From Treponema bryantii (GTDB taxonomy: Bacteria > Spirochaetota > Spirochaetia > Treponematales > Treponemataceae): a stretch of 64,000 nt of DNA. Position numbers and translations under genes: made by a program. This document shows, in pieces, positions 17,298-26,054 of this stretch (its first letter is position 1; each line of letters starts with the position of its first letter). The notes under the pieces are model-generated. The model was not told where the DNA came from. It ran no database searches and worked only from the letters and a program-made list of their open reading frames with translations. The stretch is from the NCBI RefSeq assembly GCF_036492245.1, contig NZ_AP025286.1, positions 186,001 to 250,000 of the forward strand, read 5' to 3'.

Positions 17298-18047
17298 ATG
17301 AAACTAACTGACTGTTACCTTGAAGAAGATTTGTTCCCCAAAATTTTTGCTGATTATGAAGAGCGGCCTTATGGGATTTTGTTCTACAGCACAAATAATA
17401 AAGACTCTTTTGATTCTAATCATGCGGTAATCTATAAAGATAAAATCAGCAACCTTAAAGAGGTGCTTGCCGACATAACAAGTTTTTACAAATCAAAAGG
17501 CTGTCGCCCGATAATTTATCAGTCTATGCTTGATGATAACTGGTTTGATGAAATCAGTGGCGAACTGAAAGAGGCGGGATATAAGAGCTGGGGAGAAGAT
17601 CAGGAATATATGCTTGCGTCCGGTGAAAATAAAATTATTCCGAATCCTGAGCTGACAGTTTTCAAAGTTGATAAATGGAGTGATGAAATTGAGAACGTTT
17701 TTCTGGAAGCCGAAGAACCCTGGGAAATAAAGGTTGCAAAAACAAGTTTAGAAAAACCCGGCTACTGGATATTTGCTGTCCGCTCAAAAGAAAAAGTGAT
17801 AGGCCTGTTGTATGGTCACATTTCTGAACGAGCCTGCCGTGTAGACTATCTTCTAGTTTCCAAAAAGCACAGAAGAATGGGCGGCGGCCGTGCTTTGTTT
17901 TATGCCTATGTTGAATGGTGCAAACAAAACAATATAAAAAATATTTACATATGGCCCGACGGTGAAACCCCAAAAAGGATTTACGAAGAGGGCGGGTATA
18001 AAATTGTAGAAATCCGCAAAGCAGGCAGAGCAGTGTTTGAGGGGTGA
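17298..18047 (+). CDS. GNAT acetyltransferase, two-part
   Basis: 249 residues. The C-terminal ~120 form a GNAT domain with KKHRRMGGGRALF as acetyl-CoA loop; the N-terminal ~120 are a second, degenerate GNAT-like or family-specific domain. It starts at the base after the esterase stop, so the two are translated from one transcript. Confidence 0.72.
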   Translation: MKLTDCYLEEDLFPKIFADYEERPYGILFYSTNNKDSFDSNHAVIYKDKISNLKEVLADITSFYKSKGCRPIIYQSMLDDNWFDEISGELKEAGYKSWGEDQEYMLASGENKIIPNPELTVFKVDKWSDEIENVFLEAEEPWEIKVAKTSLEKPGYWIFAVRSKEKVIGLLYGHISERACRVDYLLVSKKHRRMGGGRALFYAYVEWCKQNNIKNIYIWPDGETPKRIYEEGGYKIVEIRKAGRAVFEG

Positions 18048-18100
18048 AAATTAAATTGCGGAATGACAAACATTATCAAGAAGCAAAATCACCTCCGGGG

Positions 18101-18129
18101 TATAATCATCTTATAAAGTTTTGGAGGAG
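18101..18129 (+). promoter_or_regulatory. -10 box and ribosome site of the AraC-like gene
   Basis: TATAAT at 18101-18106 without a recognisable -35 (activator dependence is possible) and GGAGGAG at 18123-18129 before the ATG. Confidence 0.4.
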
Positions 18130-18137
18130 ATGACTTT

Positions 18138-19055
18138 ATGGATGATTTTAAACCGCTGTTTGAATATGTTGAAAAAAACATTGAAAAGAAAATTGAGTTA
18201 AAGGAACTCGCAGATTTTATGGGCTACAGTCCTTTTTACATCAGCAGAAAATTTGTGGATATTTACGGCATTCCAATTACTGGTTATGTGCGAATCAGGA
18301 AGCTGCAATATTCCATAAAGGATTTGCTGGATGGTATGAAAGTGATTGATGTTGCCATGAAATATTCCTTTGAATCTCATGAAGGTTTTTCAAGATCGTT
18401 CAAAAGTCTTTTTGGCTCTTCTCCAAAAAATATTAGAAACTATTTGCAGAAGTACGAAATTCCGGAGTTTGAACTTTTTGCAAATTGTGAAGCAAAATCT
18501 ATGGAGAAACAAAAAATGAGTTTAAGCGATGACATGAACAAAATGATTTTCACGATTCTTGGTAATTCGTTTGAAGAAATGGGGGCGGGCTTCTGTTCAA
18601 AAATTGAGCTTAGTCTGATGCCGGATAATTGCCTTAGGATTTTTGATGATGGCCGCGGAATAAAGCTGGATGACGATGGAGTGATTCACGAAGAAATCCT
18701 GCAGAATCTTTTTTCAGGCAAACCGATTACAAAGGTTGAGTATGCCCAGATGGGAGACCTGCCCTTTGATGACCTTAAGCTTGTAAACTCACTTTGCGAA
18801 AAGCTTACAATAACTGTCTGGCGAAATGGGAAAATATACGAACAGGATTTCATCCGCGGAGTTCCACAGCATTCCGTCACAAGCAAACCTAATGATTCTA
18901 AAATCCCGCACGGAACCCAGATTATCCTTAAACCCGACACATCGATTTTTGAATCCACCCAATTTAGTAAAGAAAAACTTCAAACCTGGGTTAGCGAAAA
19001 TTATTGTGACCTGAAAGGGAATGTGGTTCTAGAGTATAAAAAAGATTATGCATAA
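18138..19055 (+). CDS. AraC-type HTH fused to a degenerate GyrB-like GHKL domain
   Basis: 305 residues. Residues 5-105 are two AraC HTH motifs (ELADFMGYSPFYISRKF and DVAMKYSFESHEGFSRSFK). Residues 135-300 follow the DNA gyrase B ATPase order: an N-box-like LGNSFEEMGAGFC, the G1-like DDGRGI at 170-175, then KLVNSLCEKLTITVWRNGKIYEQDF, GVPQ, HGTQIILKPD and IF.…F. Against GyrB, the catalytic Glu of the N-box is replaced by Thr (about T139) and the glycine-rich ATP lid is lost, so it may bind but not hydrolyse ATP. The partner gene 19048 overlaps its end by 8 bases. Probably a ligand-responsive regulator; the ligand is unknown. Confidence 0.72.
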   Translation: MDDFKPLFEYVEKNIEKKIELKELADFMGYSPFYISRKFVDIYGIPITGYVRIRKLQYSIKDLLDGMKVIDVAMKYSFESHEGFSRSFKSLFGSSPKNIRNYLQKYEIPEFELFANCEAKSMEKQKMSLSDDMNKMIFTILGNSFEEMGAGFCSKIELSLMPDNCLRIFDDGRGIKLDDDGVIHEEILQNLFSGKPITKVEYAQMGDLPFDDLKLVNSLCEKLTITVWRNGKIYEQDFIRGVPQHSVTSKPNDSKIPHGTQIILKPDTSIFESTQFSKEKLQTWVSENYCDLKGNVVLEYKKDYA

Positions 19056-19563
19056 TATAGAATTAAAACAGTTATCGCTGGATATGGGAAAAACTGAATA
19101 TGATATGCTGCAGGGAATTTCTGCTGTGGAAAACGGTTTTACCAATCCGGCATATGACCTGTCCTATGACGAGTATAAAGAGTGGCTGCGGATAACAGAC
19201 AACAATTCAAGAGGCATTGATTTGCCGGAAGGTTGGATTCCGTATACCACATATGTTTTATATGTTGACGGTATTCCTGTCGGTTACGGCAGAGTCAGGC
19301 ATTCATCATCCGAGTATCTGGAAACGGTTGTCGGCGCAGGGAATCTGGGGTACGGCATCGCTAAGGAATATAGAGGAAAAGGATACGGAAACATTTTATT
19401 CAAAGAGTTATTGAAAAAATGCAAAGAAATCGGATATAAAGAAATTAAGTTGTTCCCGATGAAAAGCAACGAGCCTACAGTAAAAATCATGCTGAAAAAC
19501 GGCGGCCAGATTATTGGAGATTTCAAGGATCAGAAACATATCATCCGCATACCAATTGAGTAA
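19048..19563 (+). CDS. GNAT-family N-acetyltransferase
   Basis: 171 residues with acetyl-CoA loop KEYRGKGYGNILF and the C-terminal MKSNEPTVKIMLKNGGQI. Overlaps the AraC-GHKL gene by 8 bases, which implies coupled translation and possibly that the regulator controls it. Substrate unknown. Confidence 0.8.
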   Translation: MHNIELKQLSLDMGKTEYDMLQGISAVENGFTNPAYDLSYDEYKEWLRITDNNSRGIDLPEGWIPYTTYVLYVDGIPVGYGRVRHSSSEYLETVVGAGNLGYGIAKEYRGKGYGNILFKELLKKCKEIGYKEIKLFPMKSNEPTVKIMLKNGGQIIGDFKDQKHIIRIPIE

Positions 19564-19569
19564 AATCTT

Positions 19570-20079
19570 ATGAATATAAAAACATCACGTCTTACAATCA
19601 AAACTTTCTCTCCAAACATGGCCCAGAGTGTCTATGAAAACTCCCAGGACGATGACACCAGACGTTTTGTCCCAGATGAAGTTTATGATTCTGTTGAAGA
19701 AGCCCACGAGGCAATTGAGTTTTTGATGTCACGATATGACAGCGCAGACGGCCCTTTTGTCTATCCAATAATCACAAATGACGGTGGCAAAAAAATCGGT
19801 TATGTTCAGCTTTGCAAACTCGACGATGGAGCTTGGGAAATCGGCTATCACATCGCAAAAAGCTTTACCGGCAAGGGCTACGCCACAGAAGCTGTAAAAG
19901 CCTTTCTTCCTGTCATGGCTAAAAAACTCAATATCAAAGAAGTTTACGGAATCAGCCTTGCAGAAAATACCGCCTCTGTGCGAGTCTTTGAAAAATGCGG
20001 ATTTACCAAAATCTATCAAGGCCCTGGAAATTATCAAGGGAAAGAAGTGCAAATCATAAAAGTCAGCTGGAAAAAATAA
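19570..20079 (+). CDS. GNAT acetyltransferase, RimJ/RimL-like
   Basis: 169 residues opening MNIKTSRLTIKTFSPNMAQSV; acetyl-CoA loop KSFTGKGYATEAVKAF and the C-terminal NTASVRVFEKCGF. Follows the previous GNAT by six bases and is likely in the same operon. Confidence 0.82.
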   Translation: MNIKTSRLTIKTFSPNMAQSVYENSQDDDTRRFVPDEVYDSVEEAHEAIEFLMSRYDSADGPFVYPIITNDGGKKIGYVQLCKLDDGAWEIGYHIAKSFTGKGYATEAVKAFLPVMAKKLNIKEVYGISLAENTASVRVFEKCGFTKIYQGPGNYQGKEVQIIKVSWKK

Positions 20080-20081
20080 AT

Positions 20082-20118
20082 TTGACAGTACGTACTAAAA
20101 AAGTTATTATATACGTAC
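20082..20118 (+). promoter_or_regulatory. toxin-antitoxin promoter with GTACGTAC operators
   Basis: TTGACA 20082-20087, a 17-base spacer, then TATTAT 20105-20110. AGTACGTACT (20087-20096) is a palindrome inside the spacer; TACGTAC (20112-20118) and GTAC (20123-20126 region) repeat the core downstream of the -10. This is the expected arrangement for autorepression by the antitoxin-toxin complex. Confidence 0.6.
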
Positions 20119-20130
20119 AAGGGTACTGCC

Positions 20131-20379
20131 ATGGATGCAAAACTTACCTTAAAATTAAAAGACGACTCTATCTCGCGGGCAAAGAAGTATGTTTCTTCTA
20201 TAGGAACTTCCCTTTCGGCTATTGTTGAAGATTTTTTTGACGGGCTTACACTCCAGCAGCAGGAGGGGGAGTTCAAATACAGTCCTCTTGTAAACGAACT
20301 TTCGGGGATTATTCAGCTGGACGAAAATTACGATTATAAAGCTGATTATGCTTCATACCTGGACCAAAAATATGAATAA
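20131..20379 (+). CDS. antitoxin of a PIN toxin pair (DUF6364-like)
   Basis: 82 residues; KLTLKLKDDSISRAKKYVSSIGTSLSAIVEDFF is the ribbon-helix-helix-like DNA-binding start of this antitoxin family, and the acidic/aromatic tail (DYKADYASYLDQKYE) is the toxin-binding part. Overlaps the toxin gene by 8 bases. Represses its own promoter by inference from the GTACGTAC repeats. Confidence 0.78.
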   Translation: MDAKLTLKLKDDSISRAKKYVSSIGTSLSAIVEDFFDGLTLQQQEGEFKYSPLVNELSGIIQLDENYDYKADYASYLDQKYE

Positions 20380-20791
20380 GATTTTTGTAGATACAGACGT
20401 AATTCTTGACCTGCTTGCAAGGCGCCTGCCGCACTTCCACTTTTCTGCAGTGCTTTTCACTTTTGCCGAAATGAAAAAAATTGAGCTTTATACAAGTCCG
20501 CTGATTTTTGCAAATACCTTTTACATTCTCCGAAAACAGTTGGGAAATGAAGAAGCAAAAAAAACACTGCGAAAGTTACGGGTCCTTGTTCATATAATAG
20601 ATTCATCAGAAGCAGTTGTTGACAAAGCCCTCAATTCAGACTTTGCAGATTTTGAAGATGCCATTCAATATTATACCTCACAGGAAAATGGCATCAATAT
20701 CCTTTTGACCCGCAACCTTCGTGATTACAAAAATGCATCACTAATAGTACAAACGCCGGAAACTTTTCTTGTTTCTAACGGGTTGATTTAA
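20372..20791 (+). CDS. PIN-domain ribonuclease toxin
   Basis: 139 residues. The PIN acidic residues are in IFVDTDVILDLL (D7/D9), the Glu-region of the middle helix, and DFADFEDAIQYYTS; NLLTRN-like LLTRNLRDYKNA is the usual end motif. VapC-like endoribonuclease acting on tRNA or rRNA is the family expectation. ATG 20372 overlaps the antitoxin; an ATG further upstream is out of context. Confidence 0.8.
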   Translation: MNKIFVDTDVILDLLARRLPHFHFSAVLFTFAEMKKIELYTSPLIFANTFYILRKQLGNEEAKKTLRKLRVLVHIIDSSEAVVDKALNSDFADFEDAIQYYTSQENGINILLTRNLRDYKNASLIVQTPETFLVSNGLI

Positions 20792-21066
20792 TGAAAATCC
20801 TCATAACGGCCAAAGATCTCTAGGGGTTCTTCAAGAGTTTTCCATACACAAATACAGCCTGCCTTTGCTTCAGCTTCTGTCAGGTACAGCTTACCGGTCT
20901 CTTCAACAAGCTCGCGCTCACAGCATTCTTCCAGCGTTTCGCCGTTTTCAACTCCGTCGCCTGGAATGATGTATTTATTATTCTTGCTTTCATATCCCAA
21001 AAGAACTTTGCCGTCTTTTACAAGAATACCGCGGCAGGCATGACGGAAAAGTTCTTCTTTTTTAAA
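20788..21066 (-). pseudogene. NUDIX hydrolase remnant
   Basis: On the minus strand the frame gives ELFRHACRGILVKDGKVLLGYE, then a NUDIX box-like GVENGETLEECCERELVEETG in which one conserved Gly is Asp (PGDGVENGE). The segment between the box and LTEAEAKAG is shorter than normal, and the product ends early with …EIFGRYEDFH. It has no start codon and its first codons overlap the TetR stop at 21062. Most likely a gene that suffered an internal deletion and loss of its start. Confidence 0.55.
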
Positions 21067-21610
21067 CTAAATATTTTGTATAGGGAGAAAAAATCCCGTT
21101 CAGTTTCTCTGTCATAATTTCAGGACTATAAGGCATAGAATTATTAATCCACCATTCAACGACTCCTGTAAAGCCATTGATTATAAACTCCGATGCAATT
21201 TCCTGTGACAGGATGATTTCCTCTGGCATCTTGTTGATTGCTTTTTTCAGTTGTCCTTCTATTGCATTATGAAATTTCTTGTGAAAAATACTAAGCCCAT
21301 CGGCATAAAGCAGGGTGCGGTAAATGTCATAATTTTCTTTCAGGTATTTGAAAATCTGCAAAAAGCCATTTGGATTAAGTTTGATTTCTGTATCATTACT
21401 GCAGCTGATTAAGAGTTTGCCAACATAAAAATCCATACACTTTTCATATAAATCATATTTGTCGGAAAAATGAAAATAGAAGGTGCCGCGGTTAATGTCT
21501 GCCCTTTCTGAAATATCACTGATAGAAAGCTTGTTGAAACCTTTTTCTTTTAATAAGTCTATGAAAACTGAATAAATTGCTTCCTGAGTTTTCTTGATTC
21601 GTCTGTCCAT
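21062..21610 (-). CDS. TetR/AcrR-family repressor
   Basis: 182 residues with the TetR HTH SISDISERADINRGTFYFHFSDKYDLYEKCM at residues 25-55 and a TetR_C_7-like ligand domain (TGVVEWWINNSM). Divergent from the ketopantoate-reductase-like gene at 21810, with matching palindromes between them, so it very likely controls that gene and itself. Confidence 0.85.
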   Translation of the reverse strand: MDRRIKKTQEAIYSVFIDLLKEKGFNKLSISDISERADINRGTFYFHFSDKYDLYEKCMDFYVGKLLISCSNDTEIKLNPNGFLQIFKYLKENYDIYRTLLYADGLSIFHKKFHNAIEGQLKKAINKMPEEIILSQEIASEFIINGFTGVVEWWINNSMPYSPEIMTEKLNGIFSPYTKYLV

Positions 21611-21681
21611 TTTTCTGGCCTCCGTAAGGCTGGAGATTTTTAGAATTGCTAAAATCTAGATTTTCAACAAAAAACAAGAAA

Positions 21682-21772
21682 TGTTGAATTTTCAACAGCT
21701 GCTGCTTTTTGATGATTGTAGATTCACACAATCGTATTTATATTTTATTCAACAAGTGTTGAAAAATCAACA
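21682..21772. promoter_or_regulatory. repeated TGTTGA-N4-TCAACA operators
   Basis: Two 16-bp palindromes with the same arms, TGTTGAATTTTCAACA at 21682-21697 and TGTTGAAAAATCAACA at 21757-21772, plus a half site TTTTCAACA near 21661 and an overlapping inverted TTCAACA/TGTTGAA at 21748-21763. They fill the space between the divergent TetR and reductase genes. Confidence 0.65.
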
Positions 21773-21809
21773 TTAGTTTAATCACATTGCAAATGACGAG
21801 GAGGTCAGG

Positions 21810-22727
21810 ATGAATATTTTAGTTTTTGGAAGAGGAGCAATTGGAACTCAGTATGGATGGGCTTTAGAAAATGCGGGCCACAAGGTTGATTTTTTTGTAC
21901 GCAAGGGACGGATTAAAGATTACGGTAATACAGTCTCACTTGATATTTATGATACCCGTTCAAAAAAGCAGATAAAAGAAAACTGGCAGATAAACCTGAA
22001 AGAAGAAATTGAAGAAGATAAAACTTACGATTTGATTCTTTTAAGTGTGAATCCGGAGCAGGTAGAAGGTGCACTTTTGCAGGTAAAAAGATTTGCAAAA
22101 AATGCCACAGTATTTTTTTTCTGTAATTATGGTCTTGAGGTAAAGGCTGCGGTAAAAGATTTTCCTGCGGATCAGATTGTTTTTGGTTTTCCTGGAGCAG
22201 GCGGTGGTTATGAAGGTAATGCTTTGGGTGGAATTATGTATAACTTTTTTCAGCTGGGGCAGGCGGGCGCAAAACTTTCTGAGCGTGAATCCTTTGTTAA
22301 AAAAATATTTTCTGATGCCGGATTTAAAGTCAAAATTCAGGAAAACATTGAAGAGTGGCTTTTGAATCATTATGTGGCAAATGCAGCAATGGAAGCAGAA
22401 GTTTTAAAGGCTGGTTCATTTAAAGCTGTGGCATCGTCAAAAAAGCTCCTTGGCCAGATGGTTTTAAATATTCGTGAGATGACGCCTTACGTAAAGGCAA
22501 AAGGTTTCCATCCAGATGCTTTGATAAAAGCCCTGAACATTTTACCAGCAGACTTTGTTGGAAGTCTCATGAAGAATCTTGTATACAAGGAATCTGGACC
22601 GGCCTATAAAGCACTGGCTTTTAATCACTATAAGGTTGGCTATTCTGTTATGCAGATTATAAACGATGCTCATCTGCTAGGAATAGAAACACCAAGACTG
22701 GAAGCAGCATATAATGCAGAAAAATAA
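21810..22727 (+). CDS. ketopantoate reductase-like (ApbA/PanE) oxidoreductase
   Basis: 305 residues. The N-terminal Rossmann motif is FGRGAIGTQYGWALENAGHKV and the PanE-type helical C-domain follows (HYVANAAMEAEVLKAG). Ribosome site GAGGAGG. Real PanE makes pantoate, but the TetR-controlled context suggests a stress- or xenobiotic-related reductase paralogue. NADPH-dependent by family. Confidence 0.75.
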   Translation: MNILVFGRGAIGTQYGWALENAGHKVDFFVRKGRIKDYGNTVSLDIYDTRSKKQIKENWQINLKEEIEEDKTYDLILLSVNPEQVEGALLQVKRFAKNATVFFFCNYGLEVKAAVKDFPADQIVFGFPGAGGGYEGNALGGIMYNFFQLGQAGAKLSERESFVKKIFSDAGFKVKIQENIEEWLLNHYVANAAMEAEVLKAGSFKAVASSKKLLGQMVLNIREMTPYVKAKGFHPDALIKALNILPADFVGSLMKNLVYKESGPAYKALAFNHYKVGYSVMQIINDAHLLGIETPRLEAAYNAEK

Positions 22728-22730
22728 AAT

Positions 22731-22765
22731 TTGACATTTATAATAATATGCAATATATTGCATAT
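22731..22765 (+). promoter_or_regulatory. marR promoter overlapped by a perfect 20-bp palindrome
   Basis: TTGACA 22731-22736, 17-base spacer, TATATT 22754-22759. The palindrome ATATGCAATATATTGCATAT spans 22746-22765 and covers the -10 box. The predicted transcript start falls at the ATG of the MarR gene (22766), implying a leaderless mRNA repressed by its own product. Confidence 0.6.
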
Positions 22766-23260
22766 ATGCAGATAACAAATGAGCAGATTCTTAATATTAT
22801 GCCGCCTCAGTTTGGATTGTTCGGGCTCCTCTTTGCCTTTATGAACAGACTGCAGGCAGCAGGAGATTCTTTTTATGAAGAGATTACTTGTAAGCAGTGG
22901 TTTCTTCTGGCTTGTATGAATCTATATTCAAAAGAGGCTCCTACCGCAAATGAGCTCGCCGAAACAATGGGCTGTTCCAGACAGAACGTAAAAGAGATTC
23001 TCAACGCTCTTGTAAAAAAAGAAATCCTTGTTCTGAAGCAGGATGATAATGATAAACGCAAGCAGCGGATTTATTTTACTTCAAAGCAAAAAAAGCTTGC
23101 AAAAAAATATCAGAATAAAGAGATGGATTTTTTAAAGCTTTTATATGAGGGCATTTCTGATGATGAAATCAAAAATGTATTTCAAATAATTTCCAGAATG
23201 GAAAAAAATCTAACAGGAGCGACTGGCGGGGTGACCGGTGTCGCAGGCATTCAAGCTTAG
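22766..23260 (+). CDS. MarR-family regulator
   Basis: About 164 residues with the winged HTH NELAETMGCSRQNVKEILNALVKKEIL and the basic wing DDNDKRKQRIYFT. An in-frame ATG at 22748 lies inside the operator, so 22766 is preferred; no Shine-Dalgarno is visible, consistent with a leaderless message. It likely controls the flavodoxin gene 10 bases downstream. Confidence 0.78.
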   Translation: MQITNEQILNIMPPQFGLFGLLFAFMNRLQAAGDSFYEEITCKQWFLLACMNLYSKEAPTANELAETMGCSRQNVKEILNALVKKEILVLKQDDNDKRKQRIYFTSKQKKLAKKYQNKEMDFLKLLYEGISDDEIKNVFQIISRMEKNLTGATGGVTGVAGIQA

Positions 23261-23270
23261 GAGGATCAAA

Positions 23271-23795
23271 ATGAAAACAATCGTAATTTACACAAGTCAG
23301 ACAGGTTTTACAAAAAGGTACGCAGAGTGGATCAGCGAGGTGAGTGGGGCAGAATGCCTGGAATTCAAACAGGCTAAAAAAATCAAACTTTCTGATTATG
23401 ATGCAATCATTTTTGGCGGCTGGTTCATGGCGGGTGGAATCAAAAATCTTGCCTGGTTCAAAAATCAGATTCCGGAACTTTCTGCTACGGGCAAAAAAAT
23501 CATTGTTTATGGAGTTGGGGGAAGCCCTGCAGAAAGTCCAGATATCCCTGGTGCAATACGCAGAAATTTTACCGACGAAGAATGGAATTCCTTAAAAGCA
23601 TTTTATTGTCCTGGTGGCTTCAATTACGAGAAAATGAGCGGTTTTTCTAAGTTCATGATGAAAATGTTTACAACAATGTTAGCAAACAAAAAAGACGCAA
23701 GCGAAGCTGAAAAGAACATGGTCCAGATGATTTCTCATTCCTACGACATTTCTGACAAAAAGTACATCGAACCAATTCTTGCGGAGTTGAAGTAA
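23271..23795 (+). CDS. flavodoxin-domain protein
   Basis: 174 residues. The FMN phosphate loop is IVIYTSQTGFTKRYAEW at the N-terminus and GGWFMAGG/VYGVGGSP are the later flavin loops of the flavodoxin_5 group. AGGAGG before ATG 23271. MarR-controlled redox role by context. Confidence 0.8.
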   Translation: MKTIVIYTSQTGFTKRYAEWISEVSGAECLEFKQAKKIKLSDYDAIIFGGWFMAGGIKNLAWFKNQIPELSATGKKIIVYGVGGSPAESPDIPGAIRRNFTDEEWNSLKAFYCPGGFNYEKMSGFSKFMMKMFTTMLANKKDASEAEKNMVQMISHSYDISDKKYIEPILAELK

Positions 23796-23857
23796 TGAAA
23801 AAGATGCGTCAGCGGAGCAACAGTTTCCAGCGGAATAATAAAGAATGCTGTGAATAA
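23795..23857 (+). other. 20-codon frame coupled to the flavodoxin stop
   Basis: ATG overlaps the flavodoxin TAA by one base; the product MKKMRQRSNSFQRNNKECCE is not recognised. It may be a leftover head. The rest of 23858-24052 holds several GAACA/TGTTC repeats, including CGAACA-ATG-TGTTCG near 23998, which may be an operator of the P-type ATPase gene. Confidence 0.3.
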
Positions 23858-24052
23858 GGCTTTGCGATAATTTCAATCTGGCTTATCGAAAATTTTAAAA
23901 ATATAGATTTACTGAACAAATTTTAATTTCTGTTCATTTTCTTACAAAGTAGATTTTTTGTTCTTAAAAATCCTGATTTCCCGCAATATAGTGATAACGA
24001 ACAATGTGTTCGATATCAGACACCTTGTTCTTATATTGCGAGAGGTTGAACA

Positions 24053-25966
24053 ATGTCAAATATTTTAGAATGGTACGAAAAGCAGAGCGACAGGCTCAGG
24101 CTTATTTTTGTAATAATTTCGGGAGTGGCCCTTGCTACATCTTTAACTTTCAGCTGGACCGAAAATGCAGACAAGATTGCAGGCTTTGATCCGGCCTGGA
24201 TTGCAATTGTTTTATGCGGCCTTCCGATTGTTCTTGGGGCAATTGTTGGCCTTGTAAAAGACCACGACATTACTGCGGATGTACTCGTTGCCCTGGCCTT
24301 AATTGGTTCTCTGATTCTTAAGGAATTTTTTGCGGCTGGCGAGGTTGCCTTTATCATGCAGATTGGTTCCATTCTGGAAGATTTTACTTCGGACCGTGCA
24401 AAAAAGGGAATCTCAAAGCTTATTAAGCTCAGTCCTAAAAAAGCAAATCTCTTTGTGGATGGACAGATAAAAATCATTGAAGCTGATCAGGTAAAGCTTG
24501 GAGACATTCTGCAGGTGAGGGCAGGGGAGTCTATTCCTGTTGATGGCAAAATAATCGAAGGTAGCACAAGCATTGACCAGAGTGCAATGACGGGTGAATC
24601 TATTCCTGTTGAGAAAAATCCGGGCGACCTTGTGATGAGCGGAACTATAAATCAAAACGGAAGTATTTTGATTGAAGCTGTAAAAACTGCCGGCGACTCT
24701 TCTCTTCAGCGAATGATTAAGCTTGCAGAAGCTGCAGATGCACAGAAGGCAAAAATCGTTCGCAAGGCAAACGTATGGGCGGCCTGGCTTGTTGTAATTT
24801 CTCTTACTACGGCAATTGTGGCTGGCACTATAATCGGAAATACTCATAATGATTTCTGGCTGGGCTTTACCCGCGCTGTAACAGTGCTTGTTGTTTTCTG
24901 CCCCTGCGCCTTTGTGCTTGCAACTCCAACTGCAATTTCGGCAGGAATTGGAAATGCTTCTAAGCATGGACTTTTGATTCAGTCGGGTGAAGCACTGGAA
25001 AGAATTGCTTCTTCTAACATTGCGGTTTTTGATAAAACAGGAACCCTTACAAAAGGAAAGCCGGCTGTTGTTAAAGTTCAAACTCTGTCTGATATCAGCG
25101 AGGACGAGTTGATCAAAATTGCTGCATCGGGTGAGGCGCTTTCAAACCATCCGCTTGCAAAGGCGATTATGGATTATAACAAAAGCGGCCTTTATGAAAT
25201 TAAAAACCACAAAACTCTTGCAGGCAGCGGAATTGAATTTGAAATCGACGGGAAAAAATATATGGTGGGAAAAGTACAGAGGGATTTTAAGGATGCCGGA
25301 AAAACTTCAGATGCTCCTTCCACAAACGACGCTTCCTTCTCCAACATCTCTCCCGACCTCGAGGCATCTTCCCTTGTCGGCCTTTACTGCGAGTCAAAAC
25401 TTCTTGGCATAATCTTCATTCAGGATGCCCTCAAAGAAAATGCCCGCAAAATGGTAGCGCAGCTTAAAGCTCTGAACATCCGCACCGTCATGCTCACCGG
25501 CGACAACGAAAACTCTGCCCGCTATGTTGCAGTTCAAACTGGTCTTGATGATTTTAAGGCAAGCTGTTCCCCGGAAGATAAAATGAATTACATCAAAAAT
25601 CAGGAGGCTCAGGGAAATAAGGTTGCAATATTTGGTGACGGGGTAAACGATTCTCTTGCCCTGCGTTCAGCCTTTGCAGGCATTGCCATGGGCGGAATCG
25701 GCAGCGACGTTGCAATCGAAAGCGCCGACGCAGTAATTGTTCACGACAACATTGATGGAGTTCCTTATCTCTTCAAGATTTCCAGAAAAACTCAGGGACG
25801 AATCACCTTCAATCTTTGCCTGTCTATGATAATCAATTTTGTAGCAGTTGCTCTTGCAATCTCTGGCATTTTGAATGCAGTCTGGGGCGCCCTTTTCCAC
25901 AACTGCGGTTCTGTACTTGTAGTTATCAGCGCCTTCCTGCTGCTCTTTTATAAGGGTAGAGATTAA
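24053..25966 (+). CDS. heavy-metal P1B-type ATPase
   Basis: 637 residues. Metal-binding CPC in TM6 (about 283-285), actuator TGES (about 181), phosphorylation DKTGTLTKG (about 326), the GDGVNDS hinge and eight predicted membrane segments. There is no N-terminal HMA domain. The CPC motif and final HNCGSVLVV segment fit Zn/Cd/Co-type or Cu-type exporters; the metal cannot be fixed by eye. Ends with about a 20-residue hydrophobic TM8. Stand-alone gene. Confidence 0.88.
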   Translation: MSNILEWYEKQSDRLRLIFVIISGVALATSLTFSWTENADKIAGFDPAWIAIVLCGLPIVLGAIVGLVKDHDITADVLVALALIGSLILKEFFAAGEVAFIMQIGSILEDFTSDRAKKGISKLIKLSPKKANLFVDGQIKIIEADQVKLGDILQVRAGESIPVDGKIIEGSTSIDQSAMTGESIPVEKNPGDLVMSGTINQNGSILIEAVKTAGDSSLQRMIKLAEAADAQKAKIVRKANVWAAWLVVISLTTAIVAGTIIGNTHNDFWLGFTRAVTVLVVFCPCAFVLATPTAISAGIGNASKHGLLIQSGEALERIASSNIAVFDKTGTLTKGKPAVVKVQTLSDISEDELIKIAASGEALSNHPLAKAIMDYNKSGLYEIKNHKTLAGSGIEFEIDGKKYMVGKVQRDFKDAGKTSDAPSTNDASFSNISPDLEASSLVGLYCESKLLGIIFIQDALKENARKMVAQLKALNIRTVMLTGDNENSARYVAVQTGLDDFKASCSPEDKMNYIKNQEAQGNKVAIFGDGVNDSLALRSAFAGIAMGGIGSDVAIESADAVIVHDNIDGVPYLFKISRKTQGRITFNLCLSMIINFVAVALAISGILNAVWGALFHNCGSVLVVISAFLLLFYKGRD

Positions 25967-26015
25967 GACTATTTCATACACTTTGTAAGATACTGAACAG
26001 TTAGTTTGATAAAAC

Positions 26016-26021
26016 TATAAT
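26016..26021 (+). promoter_or_regulatory. -10 box of the TetR-like gene
   Basis: TATAAT, preceded by an AGTTT-gata-AAACT inverted repeat at 26002-26015 that may be the regulator's own site. No clear -35. Confidence 0.4.
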
Positions 26022-26054
26022 GTCGTGTTATGATGATTCTGGAGTAATAATAAA

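Noticed and set aside
17662-18069. 135-residue minus-strand frame
   Set aside because: Antisense of the GNAT gene at 17298-18047; no motif and no ribosome site.
24413-25081. 222-residue open frame on the minus strand
   Set aside because: It lies wholly inside the metal ATPase gene on the other strand, which has full motifs; the translation is Cys/Ser/Asn-rich and not protein-like.
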